The notes: a model not told the origin generated them from the letters alone. Counted from the first letter of the stretch, positions 33,703-46,130 are shown. The stretch is 64,000 nucleotides of DNA from Chloranthus sessilifolius (GCA_021018995.1 CM037587.1:58998104-59062103), one strand, 5' to 3'. Made by a program: numbers and translations.

Positions 33703-36395
33703 ATGGCCAAAAGTTTAAAATTCATTGATACATTGGCGGCTATGTTAAACCCTTCTCCTAGTGGCAGCCCTGTGGCTACTAGGAAATCCACAAGGATTGC
33801 AGAGGCTTCCACATTGGAGACCTCTGAGGTGCCCTCTTATGGTGCTGAACCCACAATCTCAAAGGAAAAGAAGAAATCTGCCCCAAAGAAGAGGGCCAGA
33901 AAGCACCCACCTGCTGAGAGCCCTAAATTTTCAAAGAAGAAGCAGAAAAAGGGTAAGGTTGTGACCCCTGAGGTTGAGGAGGAAGAAAATAATGAATACC
34001 TCAGGGTCCCCTCTGACTTTGTAGAAGGAATCCAGCTGGAGGCTGAAACTATTTTTGACAAAGTCTACTTGGAGGAGCTACCAGAGACCTCTGCCGCCAT
34101 TGAATATCTGAGTAAGGCAACTCTGCTGCCACTGTTGAGACCCTTAATGTAACTGGTGTTCCCAAGATTAGTTAGATTATTTTATAAGAATATGAGGTTG
34201 AAGACTGGTGATGATGGGAACCCATCCTTGCTAGTACTGATTGATAATTTTGAAATGCTATTTAACCAGTCTAACATTGCAAGGATACTAGGGATACCAA
34301 CTGGGTATGACCCTAAGTTTGGCTTGAGACCTCCCCTGACTGCCACCATTACAGAGATAGCCAGAGAACTAACTGGAGGAATCATGGCTTCAGGGGACTC
34401 AATCAGGAAGAGAGATCTGCACCCCAACCTCAGATTCATGGATGGGGTGTTGAGGAAAAATGTGTTTTGCTCGGGTCATGAGCAAGAGAGGAGGTACCCC
34501 ATAACTGATGCCCTTCTCTCATTTTACAGAAACCACTACTTCGATGCAGCCAAGTTAGTTTTTGAAGGGATTAAGGGCTTGTGTGAGAAAGTGAAGGTTA
34601 ACAGGAAACTGCATGCCCTTCCCTCCTGTCGGTTGATTACTGCATTGCTGAAAGATGAGAAATACCCCTTCAAAAGGGAGGAGGAGACAGTGGCCCTGAA
34701 CTCTAAAAATAGTGGAAAGAAATAATGGGGTATCAGTGGCACAATGATGAAGAAGAGGAAGGAATTATTAAGAGAAGTAGCCCCCACCATTCAGGAAGTG
34801 GCTGCTGCTGCTGATGCGGGGGTTGCTGCTTCTGCTGCACCCTCCACCCTACATGTGCTTGCCAGCACAATCATTACCTCCTACTCCATTCCCTCTACCT
34901 CTATGCCATACCCAACTCCATTAACACTACCTCCATCCTCACTCCAGCCCACATCAACCATGGCCACCTTACCCATTTCCACACCCTTACCTATTTTTCC
35001 TGCCCATACCAGCCCACCTGTAAAAGTTGCCTACACTAAGAAAAGAAAACTCACAAAAGGCATAGACCCCATAGCACCCCATCCCACCTATATTTCCCAA
35101 ACCATTCCAATCCCTGATACCACCTTCATTCCAGACCCAATACTGACAACCTATGCACCAGAACCCCATACCTTTGACACCCCCCAGCAGTCCATTGAGA
35201 CTTCCCAACCTTTTGTACCTATCCCTAGTGAGCCTGTAGAACAATCCATTCCCTTATCCCATGATAGTGAGCCATTTCAGGAGAGGAATTTTCTACTATG
35301 ATGTCTACTATCCTAGGAGATATCAACCTTGAGTATACACCTCTTCCCGACTCACCTCCCCCCCCCACACTTTACCCCACCACACTTTACACCACCACAA
35401 GCCACTACCTTCACTCATAGACCCACATCTCCCTTCTAGCCAGTTTCACCCATCCAACCCACACCCAATACCATACCAGACCTCTTACCCCAAATCCTAC
35501 ACCTCCTACTGTCCCTCAAACCCAATCATCCATAGAAACATATATTAAATCCATAACCTCCACCCTCCAAAACCAGACCTACATAGAAACTAGCCTCCAA
35601 CCCATCAAATCCACCTTACACACTTTAGCCCAACCATCACATTCACCAACTATCCCTACCTCCCAACCTTTGCCTACTCCACCCCTTTCCACATTCACTG
35701 ATGCCATTACTCAAACTAAGGATGATCCAATTCCAGAGAGCCCACCTGCTGTAGCTACCTTTGATGCTATGACAAATGTGGATGACCTAATACCCATCTC
35801 CTCCAAGTCAATCCAAACAGACAATGATCTGGAGCCCCACCTTGAGCCTCCATACACCATTCCCCAGCCCACCGACCTTTCATTCGTAGACGGCCCTTCT
35901 TCAAGTGAGGACCTCCTCTTAATTCTTGCCTCTTCTTTTTCCAGTCCTCTATACTCCACCCTCCTTGCAATGCAATCGCATCCTTACATCAAAAGGGATG
36001 TTATTAAAGGAATGACTACTTTTAGAACGTCCTATGAAGCATAGATTCAACACCTGAAATGGGATACCGAACAGCTGCTCGGGGAGATAGGGAAGGGCTG
36101 GAAACAAATATTGCATTTATACAAAGCCCAAGAGAGTCTAGCTGCAAAAGAGAAGCTCAATGCTGAACAAGAAAAAATGGCTGCTGCAATAGAAAGGTTG
36201 AGAGCTGATGCCTTAGAGAAAAGGTTGACTGCCTCAAAGGAGATTAGGGCACTCTTTATTGGCGTACCTGAATTGGCTAAACAAAAGGTTGAAATCCTTG
36301 AGAGGCAACTAGCTGCCGCAACTGGGAGAGTACCCCCACCACCAACTGTACAGCAGAAGAAAGACAAAGGAAAAGAGGTTAAATTTAAGAATTAA
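33703..36395 (+). pseudogene. Long ORF of the LARD-like element, broken by stops and frameshift
   Basis: One frame runs from ATG 33703 through TAA at 34150 and TAA at 34723 to 35301. It then continues in another frame from about 35670, through a TAG at 36042, to 36395. The parts in order are: a basic Lys-rich N-terminal region (KKKSAPKKRARKH); a globular domain (about 34156-34690) starting FPRLVRLFYKNM with ILGIPTGYD, resembling the putative plant transposon protein domain of gag-like ORFs; a Pro/Thr/Ser-rich linker; and a C-terminal coiled coil (LNAEQEKMAAAIERLRADAL). The function is unknown; it may be a gag-like structural protein. The few lesions suggest relatively recent loss. Confidence 0.6.
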
Positions 36396-38254
36396 CCATC
36401 TGAACCCTTAGATGGTTAGCATTGTGCACATGTTTTTAGTTAGTAGTGTGTTGTAAATACAATTTCTAATATAATGAACTTTCTTTTTGTTACTTCTGTG
36501 CACCTATTACTTTGTTTCATCTTTGTTTATCTGTTTGTGTGTTTGTTAATGTGTTGTGTATTCATTTCTTGATTTTCTTTGCTTTAGTGTAGTATTTTAT
36601 GTATATTTATTTGTTCACTACTGCACACCCATTGTCCTTTGAATTAGTGAGGCCACTACTTCTCATAGGTTTGGAGGTGTGGCAGGTTTTGCCAATGAAA
36701 TAGTTAACCTAAGTATAACAGATTCAAGTGAGTAAGACAGAAACAAAACCATGTTCACCTACGAATCATTAGAAAAATGAGAAATTTAAAATTTTGCAGA
36801 CTTTTAGGCATTACAAGCTTTTAAATTTCAACTTTTCCATGATATGAACACCAAGTAAACTCACTTGTATCAGTACTGAGTGAATCATTAAAGAGAGAAA
36901 AAGGTAAGGACATACCTAAAAGTTCAATGGAAAACCATAACCAGGGAGAGTTGGGCTTACAAATTTTTTTTTTCTTCCTTTGAGGAGTGACTGAGGCAAT
37001 TCTTCTAGCTAAGGACTGGCTAAGGCAATGCCCTCACTAAAAGTTAGGCACCTCCAAGTTGAAACAACTAATAGCACTCATGAAACCTAGGAAAGGATCA
37101 AGGCCTTCTCTGGGACAGTTTTTGCTTAAACAGACCAAATCCTAATCAACTGCCCTTGTGCACACACCTGTTGAGCCTTAATTTCTAATTTTCTTCAAAA
37201 TATACCTGAGTGCTTGCACCTGAACCTATGGACCAGACTCAAACCTACCCTCACTTTGAGAATTCATAAGGTAAAGGAGGAGCTGAAGATGGACAAGATA
37301 GGGTCAACATTCAGTGAATGGAGAAGAGATACCTAAAGTTGAGTAGTGTAGTAGCTGAGGAAAGAGGTGGCAAGTCACAAACACAAAAATAAAAATAAAA
37401 ATAGAAAGAAAAATACAAGAAAAGAAAGAAAAATAATAATGAAGAGGAGTGAGAGAGGATTCAAGAGGAACAGTTCATTGGAAAAATCAAAATTAAGAGG
37501 AGAAGCTAGCCACTTCAAGTCTGAAAAATTTGAAAGAAAATGAAAGGGACTGAACTACAAATGGGTAAAGTCATGAATCACCTCCTTCACTTTCTGATTT
37601 CTCAATTTTGAATCCCTTTTTAACCTGCCATTCTTTATAACCCACCTCATAAGCTACATCACAACCCAGCTAAAGACCTTGTGATCCAAAGTTAAATGAG
37701 CTGTCATGAAGAGACAAGGAGTGTCCAATCTATAGGAAAAATATGGCAATGATGCTAAGACTTAGGTGCTTTGCCTATGCTCATGCTTACAGACCCATTT
37801 GGGGGCTGTAACTGCCCTTGAGTTTGAGAGAAAATGAAACCCTCAAGGTCCCTTGTGAGAGTATGCCCTAGTAAGCATTGGGTCTGAAGTTGAATGTATT
37901 AGGCATGACCTATAACCTGATTTTTGAATTAATGATGAACTCAGTGCTGATATACATGTGTTGTCCCCCTTGCTGTGAGCTAATTGGAAATGTTGTGCAC
38001 TTATGTAGAGTTTGTGATGATTAGATGTCCATGCTTTTCTAAAAAAACTATTTCATTGAGAAATTTGTGGGTATCTTCACTGAAAACCCTCAGGAGACTT
38101 CACTCCTTCACTAGGGATCACCTAGGGGTTTAAAAGGCTTGGTACATATGCTAAATGTATCCGTGCTCCCTACGAAAGTGGCATTTCAATTCTTAGAGTA
38201 GTTGTTTTGATTTTTCCTTTGCTCAGGGACTAGCAAAGATTAGGTTTGGGGGTG
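36396..38254. other. Untranslated 3' part of the LARD-like element
   Basis: No coding frame. An A-rich AAAAATA run lies at about 37383-37440. The segment ends in the purine tract at 38239-38254. Confidence 0.5.
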
Positions 38255-39480
38255 TGTTATTCACTGAAAAGTACCGCTTTTCACCTGTTAACTTAGCCTT
38301 TGCTAGACCTTGAAGCAGACTAATAACTATTTGTTAAGTATGTTTTACAGTTAGAAATAAAATGTGCAGGTTAATACAAACTCCTTGCTTTTTGGCCCAA
38401 AAGAGAGAGAGAATGCACCCAAAGATGATAGCTGAGACAAAGCCTGATGGAACACCTTGGTAGTGCTCACCATGGTGACTCATTATTGCTGATCATCATT
38501 GACCAATGTTTAGCAGATGAATGAAGTTAGTTGAGAAAGGAGGATGCTGCAATAGCAACAAGTGTAGTGCAATAGAGTGTTAAGAAACAGACCTCACAGA
38601 GTTGAGGAGCTTCCTCGCGAAGCTAAAGATGCAGTGGAAGAAGCTCTCATGTAGATATGCGGCGCAGTCAAGAGAAGAGCTATAAAGACATCACGAAGAT
38701 CTCACGATATAAAACCTTTAGAATTCGTGGTCGCGAAGCTCTCGCGGAGATTAAGCCTCAAAGCAGCTGTGCGAGGAACACAACGAGCCCATATGCATAG
38801 AGAACAAAAAGTCACCTCACAGAGTTTTCGCGTGGCCCTTGAAGATAGAGACACTCTGAATTCCCCTCACACAGATCTCGCGCACTCTGGAGCCTTACAA
38901 GTTACTATGCGAGCATAGGAGCCCACCTGCGTGAGTACTTAGCGAGAGAGAGCTCCTGAAGCTCTACTGTGCGAAACACCCTGGCTCTCCAGATCATCTC
39001 TGCGATAACACTGTGATTTGAAGCAACTGTGCGATTCACTAAAGGTTTACTGCACGAATGAGCCCTTCCCATCAGCTAAAGGCAACTCCGTGAAAGTGAA
39101 GCAACTGTGTGAGTGAACTAAAATAGCTGCCAGCCCCACGAAGCGCGGGCTCTCCACTTCTCAGTTTTAACTCAGGGACCTTTTGGGAATTTCCCAAGGC
39201 TAGGGTACACTTCCCGAGGTGCAGATTTTGAAGTGCACATCTCGAGGCATTCAAGGGTTGTAACAGTGCCACGTCTACTGGAAAAATTAGGGTTAATCTC
39301 TTTAGAGCCAAGGCCATTTTGACAAAGTATATAAGTTGTACTTAGAGCTTATTATTTTCATCTTTCCTTCATCCTCTGTCGGCTGAGAGATCTAGCAGGC
39401 TAGGGTTAGGGTTTGATCACCTCTTTTTCCTATTTCTCTTCTCTTTTAGCTCAGCACTTGCTGGCTAATCCCCCTGTAAG
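38255..39480 (+). repeat. Right LTR of the LARD-like element
   Basis: It begins TGTTATTCACTG. The middle (38600-39150) is dominated by GCGA-containing words (GCGAAGCT, TGCGAG, TGTGCGA), with a matching but diverged GCGA-rich block at 33090-33330 in the left LTR. TATA-like TATATAAG is at 39327. The right edge is uncertain. Confidence 0.45.
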
Positions 39481-40466
39481 TATCTAGGTTTAGTTTTGTT
39501 TTAGTTTTGTAATAGATTTTGTATATATTGGGATTGTGGATGAGTAGTTGTGTATAGGATGCAACCAGGAGACAGTTCATTGTAAGTTTTGTTTTTGTTA
39601 ATGAATTGCTATTTTAATGCTTAATCAAATTTATAGATCTTATGGTTTCTTTAAATGTCTATAGGATCCGTGTATTTGAGACTAGCTCATTTAGTTTCTA
39701 GTAGATCTATTATTTACCATCTAATTTTCCTTTGTTTGATAGACACATGGACAACAATGCTGGATCTGTAGTAAGATCCAGAGAGCTCGGAGGCCTGTGG
39801 ACAATGGTGGTTGCAACAGTTTTCATGTTCTTTCTCAGGCCTCTGTGGGATGGACAGACCAATGGGATACCCTGTGACCATTCAAGTGGACAGAGTATAG
39901 CCCTAAGGTTGTGTCCATTCATATGTTTGAGAAGGATTCATCTCCTCTACACATGAGCTTCTAGAGCCTTGTGAGGAGGTTTGCACAGTAACTGGCTCTC
40001 CTCTATTCTACCTAATCGATATCAGATGTTAGATTTGATCTCATGTAGTAATTGCAGCTTGAGGCTGAGTCATTGTAGGCTGTTTGTAATAATGATCAGC
40101 TGAGCTAAAAGCCTTATTCAACTTGTTGTATGGTCCTTTTTACGAGCACTAGTGAGTAGTTAGCCTTAACAAAGCACTTAGGATCTTTTGGGTTGGAATA
40201 CCTATGGATGTCAGCCAGGTCTGTGCACAGATCTGGGGAGCTTGTAGCACTGGCATTACATAGCCCTGCAATAATATTCATGGCTAGAGCTAGTCCAGTG
40301 GCTGTGGAGATGATCGATCTACTCTTCTGGATTAGACTAGCGAATTTCTAGTTTAACTAATGGGATTTGACAGACTCTATCGGATACCCTGTGACCATTA
40401 GAGTGGACAGAGTATAGCCCTAAGAGCGCCCCAAATGGCATGGGTTAAACTGGGAGCTTATACCTT
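39480..40466. other. Non-coding spacer between two LTR elements
   Basis: No gene is seen. A 45-bp direct repeat (GGATACCCTGTGACCATT through GAGTATAGCCCTAAG) occurs at about 39868 and again at about 40382, 515 bp apart, suggesting a rearranged element copy. Confidence 0.5.
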
Positions 40467-40853
40467 TGTAGACACCCAAATTCGGCCCAAGGCCCGATCA
40501 ATCTGTACTTCGGGAGAGATGTATCCCTGTGCTTCCGATGGCCCCCCCCTGAACCCTTAAGAACCTACCTAGACCAGTAGGAATCACTCTAAGACCTTTA
40601 GAGCCATTCCCCCAATCCTTAGAAGCCACCCCTACACCCTAGAATCCCTCCCCAGACCTAACTTAAACCCTTCTGGCGGTTGATGGGAGGAGAGTTACAG
40701 AATTTCACATAGACCAGTACCATGGATGAGCTATATACCATTGAAAAGAGGACTTCTCCAGCTTTCCAACAAGCCAAATATCACCCAATTTGGAGCTATG
40801 GTTCAAAAGTTATGGCCTTTTTAAGTTTCACATAAAATCATGAATTTTACTCA

Positions 40854-41069
40854 GGCGTAGATATTACATACGCCCAGCCATTTTTACCCCAGATTACTCA
40901 GGCGTATATATTATATACGCCTGCCTATTTTGGGGAAAATTTGGCCGGGCGTATATAATATATACGCCCAGTATAGGTGGGACCCACCACGGGTTTCATC
41001 TTCTCAAAACTCCCCTGATTTTGGTGAAAATTACTGTTCCTAAACTGGGCGTATATAATATATACGCCC
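40854..41069. promoter_or_regulatory. Palindrome cluster 1 (U3 of LTR), four copies
   Basis: Copies start at 40854 (imperfect), 40901, 40947 and 41047. Each has arm GGCGTATATA, one central base (A or T), then the complementary arm TATATACGCC. Spacing is 47, 46 and 100 bp. They lie 280-495 bp upstream of the TATA box. Confidence 0.7.
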
Positions 41070-41348
41070 AGCTTAGCTACAGTAACTGTCATCAGTAGCT
41101 CGAATTTCCTCCATCTAGTTTGACCTTTTGACTATCCCCTTGGCTGAGGTGGGTGTCTTGAGATTGGTTGCACCCCCTTTGAGCTTATTGGCAACCCTTA
41201 AGTCACCCATGGTCTCACCCCATCATCCGCCATTGAAACCAGTTTCCCAAAACCCTAGGACCTTGAAAACCCAAAAAACCTTAGATGGGGGATTACCTAA
41301 TTGCTAAACCAATTAGCTCTTAAGTAAGCCCCTAACCCATCCCTTCTC

Positions 41349-41356
41349 TATAAATA
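41349..41356 (+). promoter_or_regulatory. TATA box of the Ogre-type LTR
   Basis: TATAAATA sits in a CTCTATAAATAGAGAG context, a canonical plant core promoter. Transcription would start about 30 bp downstream, near 41385. Confidence 0.75.
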
Positions 41357-41561
41357 GAGAGGTCTCCCTCTTCCTTAAGGGTTGGAAGAAATTGGAGGTT
41401 AAGGATTTGGAGCCCAAGAGAGAACCCTAGTGAGAGAAAGTGCACTCATTTTCCAGAATTCCAGCAAGCTTAGTTCATCTTTTCCAATCCATTTCCACCA
41501 TTAGATCACTCCCTTTAGCTAAAACCTAGCCTCTAGCTTCACTCTACACCCCCTACTTTAT

Positions 41562-42119
41562 TGAATCCTAGCATTAGAACCCATTTTCACACCATTTAAG
41601 CCATCGGAAGCACGCCAAAGCGAAGATCTTCCACGGTGCAACAAGGGCCCGTGAGCTCCGGCTCACCCCTCTCTTCCTCTACCTTCTTGGTGTCTCCTCC
41701 GTCCAAGGATTCAAGCCGTTACGTCGCCGAAATTTTGGTTTGGCTCAAAGCTTGATAGGACCGTATTGCCTTTGGGCAAGGGGAAACTCCGCCCTTTTTA
41801 TTTTCATTTTTGGCCATAGATAGAGACCGCTACGTGCGGGTGAATCCTAGCATTAGAACCCATTTTCACACCATTTAAGCCATCGAAAGCACGCCAAAGG
41901 GAAGATCTTCCACGGTGCAATAAGGGCCTGTGAGCTCCGGCTCACCCCTCTCTTCCTCTACCTTCTTGGTGTCTCCTCCGTCCAAGGATTCAAGCCGTTA
42001 CGCTGCCAAAATTTCGGTTTGGCTCAAAGCTTGATAGGACCGTATTGCCTTCGGGCAAGGGGAAACTCCGCCCTATTTATTTTTATTTTTGGCCATAGAT
42101 AGAGACCGCTACGTGCAGA
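41562..42119. repeat. 279-bp tandem duplication in the LTR
   Basis: Units 41562-41840 and 41841-42119 both run from TGAATCCTAGCATTAGAACC to GAGACCGCTACGTGC and differ at only about ten positions. It lies downstream of the promoter, so it is transcribed. Confidence 0.92.
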
Positions 42120-42339
42120 TTGATCGGGTGCCTAGACCCTTCCCGATCGATAACCGAAGCCCCTACCCGAGAGCCTTTGGCAAAGACCGGTAAATCAGAG
42201 TCATATTTAGCACTTCGGTGCTCAAAATATCGATCTGAAGGTTTCCCGGGTCACCAAAAGCTCTGGGTGGCGACTCTACATTTTATCCAAGGCGAGCGCA
42301 TCGCCGCGATGGGTTCGAGAGGATCCATGGTCGCACAGA

Positions 42340-42357
42340 TGGTGACTCTGCTGGGGA
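42340..42357 (+). promoter_or_regulatory. Primer-binding site of the Ogre-type element
   Basis: TGGTGACTCTGCTGGGGA follows the LTR end by two bases. Its TGG start and position match a tRNA 3'-end complement; the tRNA is not assigned here. Confidence 0.6.
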
Positions 42358-42504
42358 TTTCACCCTAGCGCTTCCCCTCTTGTTGGCCTTTCCTTTTATT
42401 TTGTTATTTTACTAACCATGGCTATTTTTTGTTCTAATTTGCTGCTATTTTTCATTATTTTTTGTTGTTTTTACTAACGTACTCACCCCTACGATTCAGT
42501 CCTT

Positions 42505-42680
42505 TAAGTGCCTTAGCCGTTTGGCGGGCCTACTTGCGCCTTAAATTTCAGTTTTTACGATTCTAGTCATTTAAGCCGCCTTAGCCGTTTGGCGGGTCCG
42601 CTTGCATTTATTTTCATGTCATTTAAATTTTGGTCATTTACAAGCCTTAGCCGTTTGGCGGGCCTACTTGCGCACTTTAT
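42505..42680. repeat. Leader repeats, three units of about 67 bp
   Basis: CTTAGCCGTTTGGCGGG recurs at 42512, 42580 and 42646, each followed by a CTTGCG/CTTGCA word. The repeats lie in the untranslated leader before gag. Confidence 0.85.
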
Positions 42681-43165
42681 TTCGGTCATCATATTTCACC
42701 TTTGAACGCCGGCCCGTTGAGGCGGCACGGGTTTGTCATCCCCGGCCCGATTTTGGACTTAATTTCACTCCCCTATAAAAATTCGTAATTAAAAGTGAAC
42801 CAACAGTATGGGGACATAATTGAATTTATTTTTGCGTTTTTGGGTAGTTTCCGGGGGGTTTAGGCACAGATACAATTTACCCGGTTCAAGAAGGCGGCCC
42901 TAGTGGTGATGATCCCGAAAAGAACCACCTTCCAAGATCGAGAAGGCGCCTTACGGAGGTATATCGGTTGGGTTGCCAATTCCGATCAAGCAGTAAAACT
43001 CGCATGGGTGAGAGCGTAGAAAACCCAAAATTCAGCCGTGTATCCCTAGGAAACGGAAAGGAGGGACCCGATAACAAACACAGCAGTCCCCGGGAACATT
43101 TCTCCCATGAAACCAGTTCAAAGACCCACATTCGCTTCATTTCATCACAAACAGAACCTTTTGCC

Positions 43166-43272
43166 CGACGATATAATATATACGCCACTAAAATCCTCGG
43201 ATTTAAGCCGGTATATAATATATATGCTCACCAAATCTGCACTTTTTGGTCAAGGCGTGCATAATATATACC
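43166..43272. promoter_or_regulatory. Palindrome cluster 2 (leader), three degenerate copies
   Basis: Degenerate copies start at about 43166, 43207 and 43254 (spacing 41 and 47 bp). All keep the TATAATATATA core, but one arm in each has lost GGCG or CGCC. They lie about 600 bp before the gag-region ATG. Confidence 0.55.
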
Positions 43273-43774
43273 AAGATATATCTGGTCTCCACCACCCCAA
43301 TTCCCCGATTAGCGGTATTAGTATCCGCGGTAGCCTCCCACATTTTCTAACACCCAATATGCCCCCGCCCAGTCAAAAGAAGGCGACTTCTTATTGATTT
43401 GCTCCGGGGGATCGGGTCATTTGCGTGGATTCTCTCGCCTTCAATAGAACGGAAGGGTTCCCTTTAGCTTCTTCCGAAGTGTGTCGGATCCCACCGTGGG
43501 ACCTACTAAAGGTACATATATCGCCCGAAACGGGAGTTGACCCTGGGCACCAGGTCATCAGTCATCTAAGCAGATGGGAGTTAATTGCAAAAAAAAAGAG
43601 AAAGAAAATCCTCATATTTGAAAAAAATCCACCTTCTAAAAAAAAGAGGAAAAAATCAATCAAAATCAAAAATCAAAAATCACAAAATTCACTTTTCAAA
43701 ATCAAAAAAAAAAATCATCATTTTCCAAAACCCAAAAAAAACACAAAGAAAAACAATCAAAAATATACCTTGGT

Positions 43775-45181
43775 GTGACCGGCACTACGGCGACGTCAAA
43801 CCCGGTCCGTAGGAGAAGAACCAGGAAGGTATTCGGCCCTTATCCGCGACATCAATACAACACTCGTCGGCGGATCATGTCAAGAGCCGAGACATCCCCA
43901 CCGTCATCCCCTTCCCATTCCCGTATAGGAGAAGACCCGGTCTCCGACACCTTCACCCAAGCCAGGTTCGATATCAGGGGCCCATTTGGGGCGCCCGTAT
44001 TCACCTCCACCTCATCCCCTCCCCTTACATTCCCCCAAAATACCCCCTTTTCATCCCCTACTGAAACCCCTCATTTCCCAGTCGATCCTTACATCCCCAT
44101 CTCCCATCCAAACACCGTTATCGCATCCCCATACTTCCAAAGACCCCCCAGGGAGTCCCATCCCCCACCTACTTCCCACGTTCCATCCCTCTCATCACCC
44201 ATGCCCCCAACATCCTACATCTCATCCACCCCATCTCATATACCATCCACAACCCAACATACCCCCCCGTTTACCCAGGTCATGCCCAATTTCTCCCAAC
44301 CACCTCCATTCTCAAGTAATCCATCACCCCCCAATCCCACACCTGAGTCCATGCCCTCGATGGAGGACATGAGAACAATGTATGCCCTGTGGGCTGCTTC
44401 TCACAACCCTACCTCTCAAACCCCGCATCCAAATTTCCAAAACCTCCACACCCCATTCCCTCCCAACCGTGCCCAACCACCCATCGTCCATACCTCCCAG
44501 AATCCCCCGCCTCAATTCCAGACCCAAACCCACACAAATCCATGGGCCCCAGCCCAAACACCTCTAGAGACATGGGCCCAGACCCAAAACCCTCAAATCC
44601 TATGGGCCCAAGCCCAAGCTTATCAGGCCCAGCCCCCAGCCCAAACACCTCCAAACCCATGGGCTGAAGCCCAAACCCACCAAGCCCAGACCCCAGCCCA
44701 AACACCTCCAAACCCATGGGCTCGAGCCCAAACCCACCAAACCAGTGCCTGCACTCCAAGACCTCAAAATCCACAGGCCCCAAGCCCAAGCCCACAGGAC
44801 CCACCCAAGTCCAAGCCCCCAGGCCCATGGACCCAAACCTACCAAACTCGAAGCCAGGCCTCATGGACCCAAACCCAACTCCCTCATGCCCCAGTAGCCC
44901 AAACTCAAGAAGGCCCATTGGCACAAAGTCATAGTAATCCCCACACTCGGCCCAGGTCTGCCGATTCGAGCCTTCCAAAACCATCAAACCCAAATCCTCA
45001 AACCCAAGGCCCATCCGCCCACGCCATCAAGGCCCATTCACTAACCCCATACCCCCCACCAATACCCTTCATTCACCTATACCCCTTACGCCCATCCCAC
45101 CTCCAATGGGAAATCCAATCCATTCCATTCCTCAAAACCACAACATCCCGCCATCTCAATCACACCCCATCACCCCTGTAA
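43775..45181 (+). pseudogene. Proline/glutamine-rich N-terminal gag region (Ogre-type)
   Basis: The open frame is 468 codons; its first ATG is at 43877 (MSRAETSPPSS). It is very rich in Pro, Ser, Thr, Gln and His, with a degenerate peptide repeat (QAQTPAQTPPNPWA) at about 44630-44740. No folded domain is seen. In this lineage a proline-rich stretch commonly precedes the gag core. The frame breaks before the core at 45510, so it is probably a disrupted N-terminal part of gag or the extra upstream ORF. Pro-rich ORFs on the other frames and strand are shadows. Confidence 0.55.
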
Positions 45182-45311
45182 TGTGCCACCAACTCAGCAC
45201 ATCACTTACCCACAAAACGCTCACCCATTTATCCCTTCTCATCCCCTACAAACCATGTGGCCCCACCAAGTCATCCAACCCATCACCCCCCAAGTCCAAA
45301 TAGCAGAGCTC

Positions 45312-46007
45312 GCCCCTCACTAATACCATGACCAGCAGTACGAGGAGGATGAGATCCGCAACAGTGGAGGAACTGCCAGTTTAAACCCTCCAGGGCCCAC
45401 CATCATCACACCTAGGGTCGAACCAAATCAAGGGGAAGCGGTCCCTGCCACAGCCACGAAGGAACCAGAGCAGCTGAAAGAACAGATAGACAGAATACAG
45501 AAGCAACTGATGAAGATGGGAGGAATGGAACTACACTCGACGGACTTTTCAGACTTATGTCTGTTCTCTGACGTCCCCCTGCCACCGAAATTCAAGATGC
45601 CATCCTTCGATAAGTATAATGGCATTGGCAACCCCATCGCCCACTTGAAATCTTACTGCGAGGATATGTGCCAGTATGGCGGAGATGAACGACTCCTCAT
45701 CAAAGTGTTCCAGAAGAGTTTAACGGGCACGACACTGAGATGGTTCACATCCCTGGAACCATCCATGATAAAAAATTGGAAAGATCTGACATGCTTATTC
45801 CAAGAACAGTATGTCGATAACATGGACATAGAACCAAGGAAGTCGGACTTGGCCCGATTAAAGCAAAGACATGATGAAACATTCAGTGCTTACTTAGGGA
45901 GGTGGAGGGCCTTAGCCGCTCAGGTAACTCATCGAATTCCCGATGATGAGCAGATTGAATTGATAACCAAGGGAGCCCTCCCCATCGAATTTTTAGTATA
46001 TCGGTGA
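45312..46007 (+). pseudogene. Gag (capsid) core of the Ogre-type element
   Basis: The gag-type retrotransposon domain runs from about 45590: PPKFKMPSFDKYNGIGNPIA, then LIKVFQKSLTGTTLRWFTSL, FQEQYVDNMDIEP, and ETFSAYLGRWRALAAQV. It would form the virus-like particle in an intact element. A coiled coil (KEPEQLKEQIDRIQKQLMKM) precedes it. The ORF stops at 46005-46007, before the zinc knuckle. Confidence 0.85.
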
Positions 46008-46130
46008 GTCAAGTTTTTGATCGTCCGAAATGCCAACCGTTGAAGACGCCATTAGAGAGGCGAGGCTAGAAAGGAATGCTCCAACGGGCCATTAGAGTTT
46101 GAAAAGTCAACCAAGAATTGAAAGAAGACC

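Larger units (their letters stand above)
31546..39480 (+). mobile_element. Large LTR element without pol (LARD-like), limits approximate
   Basis: The right LTR starts TGTTATTCACTG at 38255, directly after a purine tract TTAGGTTTGGGGGTG. The left LTR starts near 31546 and aligns with it over the first 150 bp (shared CTTTTCACCT, TAACYTAGCCTTTG, TAGACCTT, TTAAGTAT). Beyond that the two match only patchily, so the LTRs are old, rearranged, or from two related elements. Inside is one long degenerate ORF and no pol genes, so enzymes came from elsewhere. The end at 39480 is a guess. Confidence 0.5.
40467..42337 (+). repeat. 5' LTR of the Ogre-type element
   Basis: It is about 1.87 kb, from TGTAGACACCC to GGTCGCACA just before the primer site. 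U3 carries four palindromes (40854-41069), TATAAATA at 41349-41356 gives the promoter, and the transcribed part holds a 279-bp tandem duplication. Confidence 0.8.

Noticed and set aside
43425-43812. Lys-rich + strand ORFs before gag
   Set aside because: Low-complexity A-rich leader sequence without conserved motif.
44324-45014. Gly/Leu-rich minus-strand ORFs across the gag region
   Set aside because: They are shadows of the proline-codon-rich + strand.
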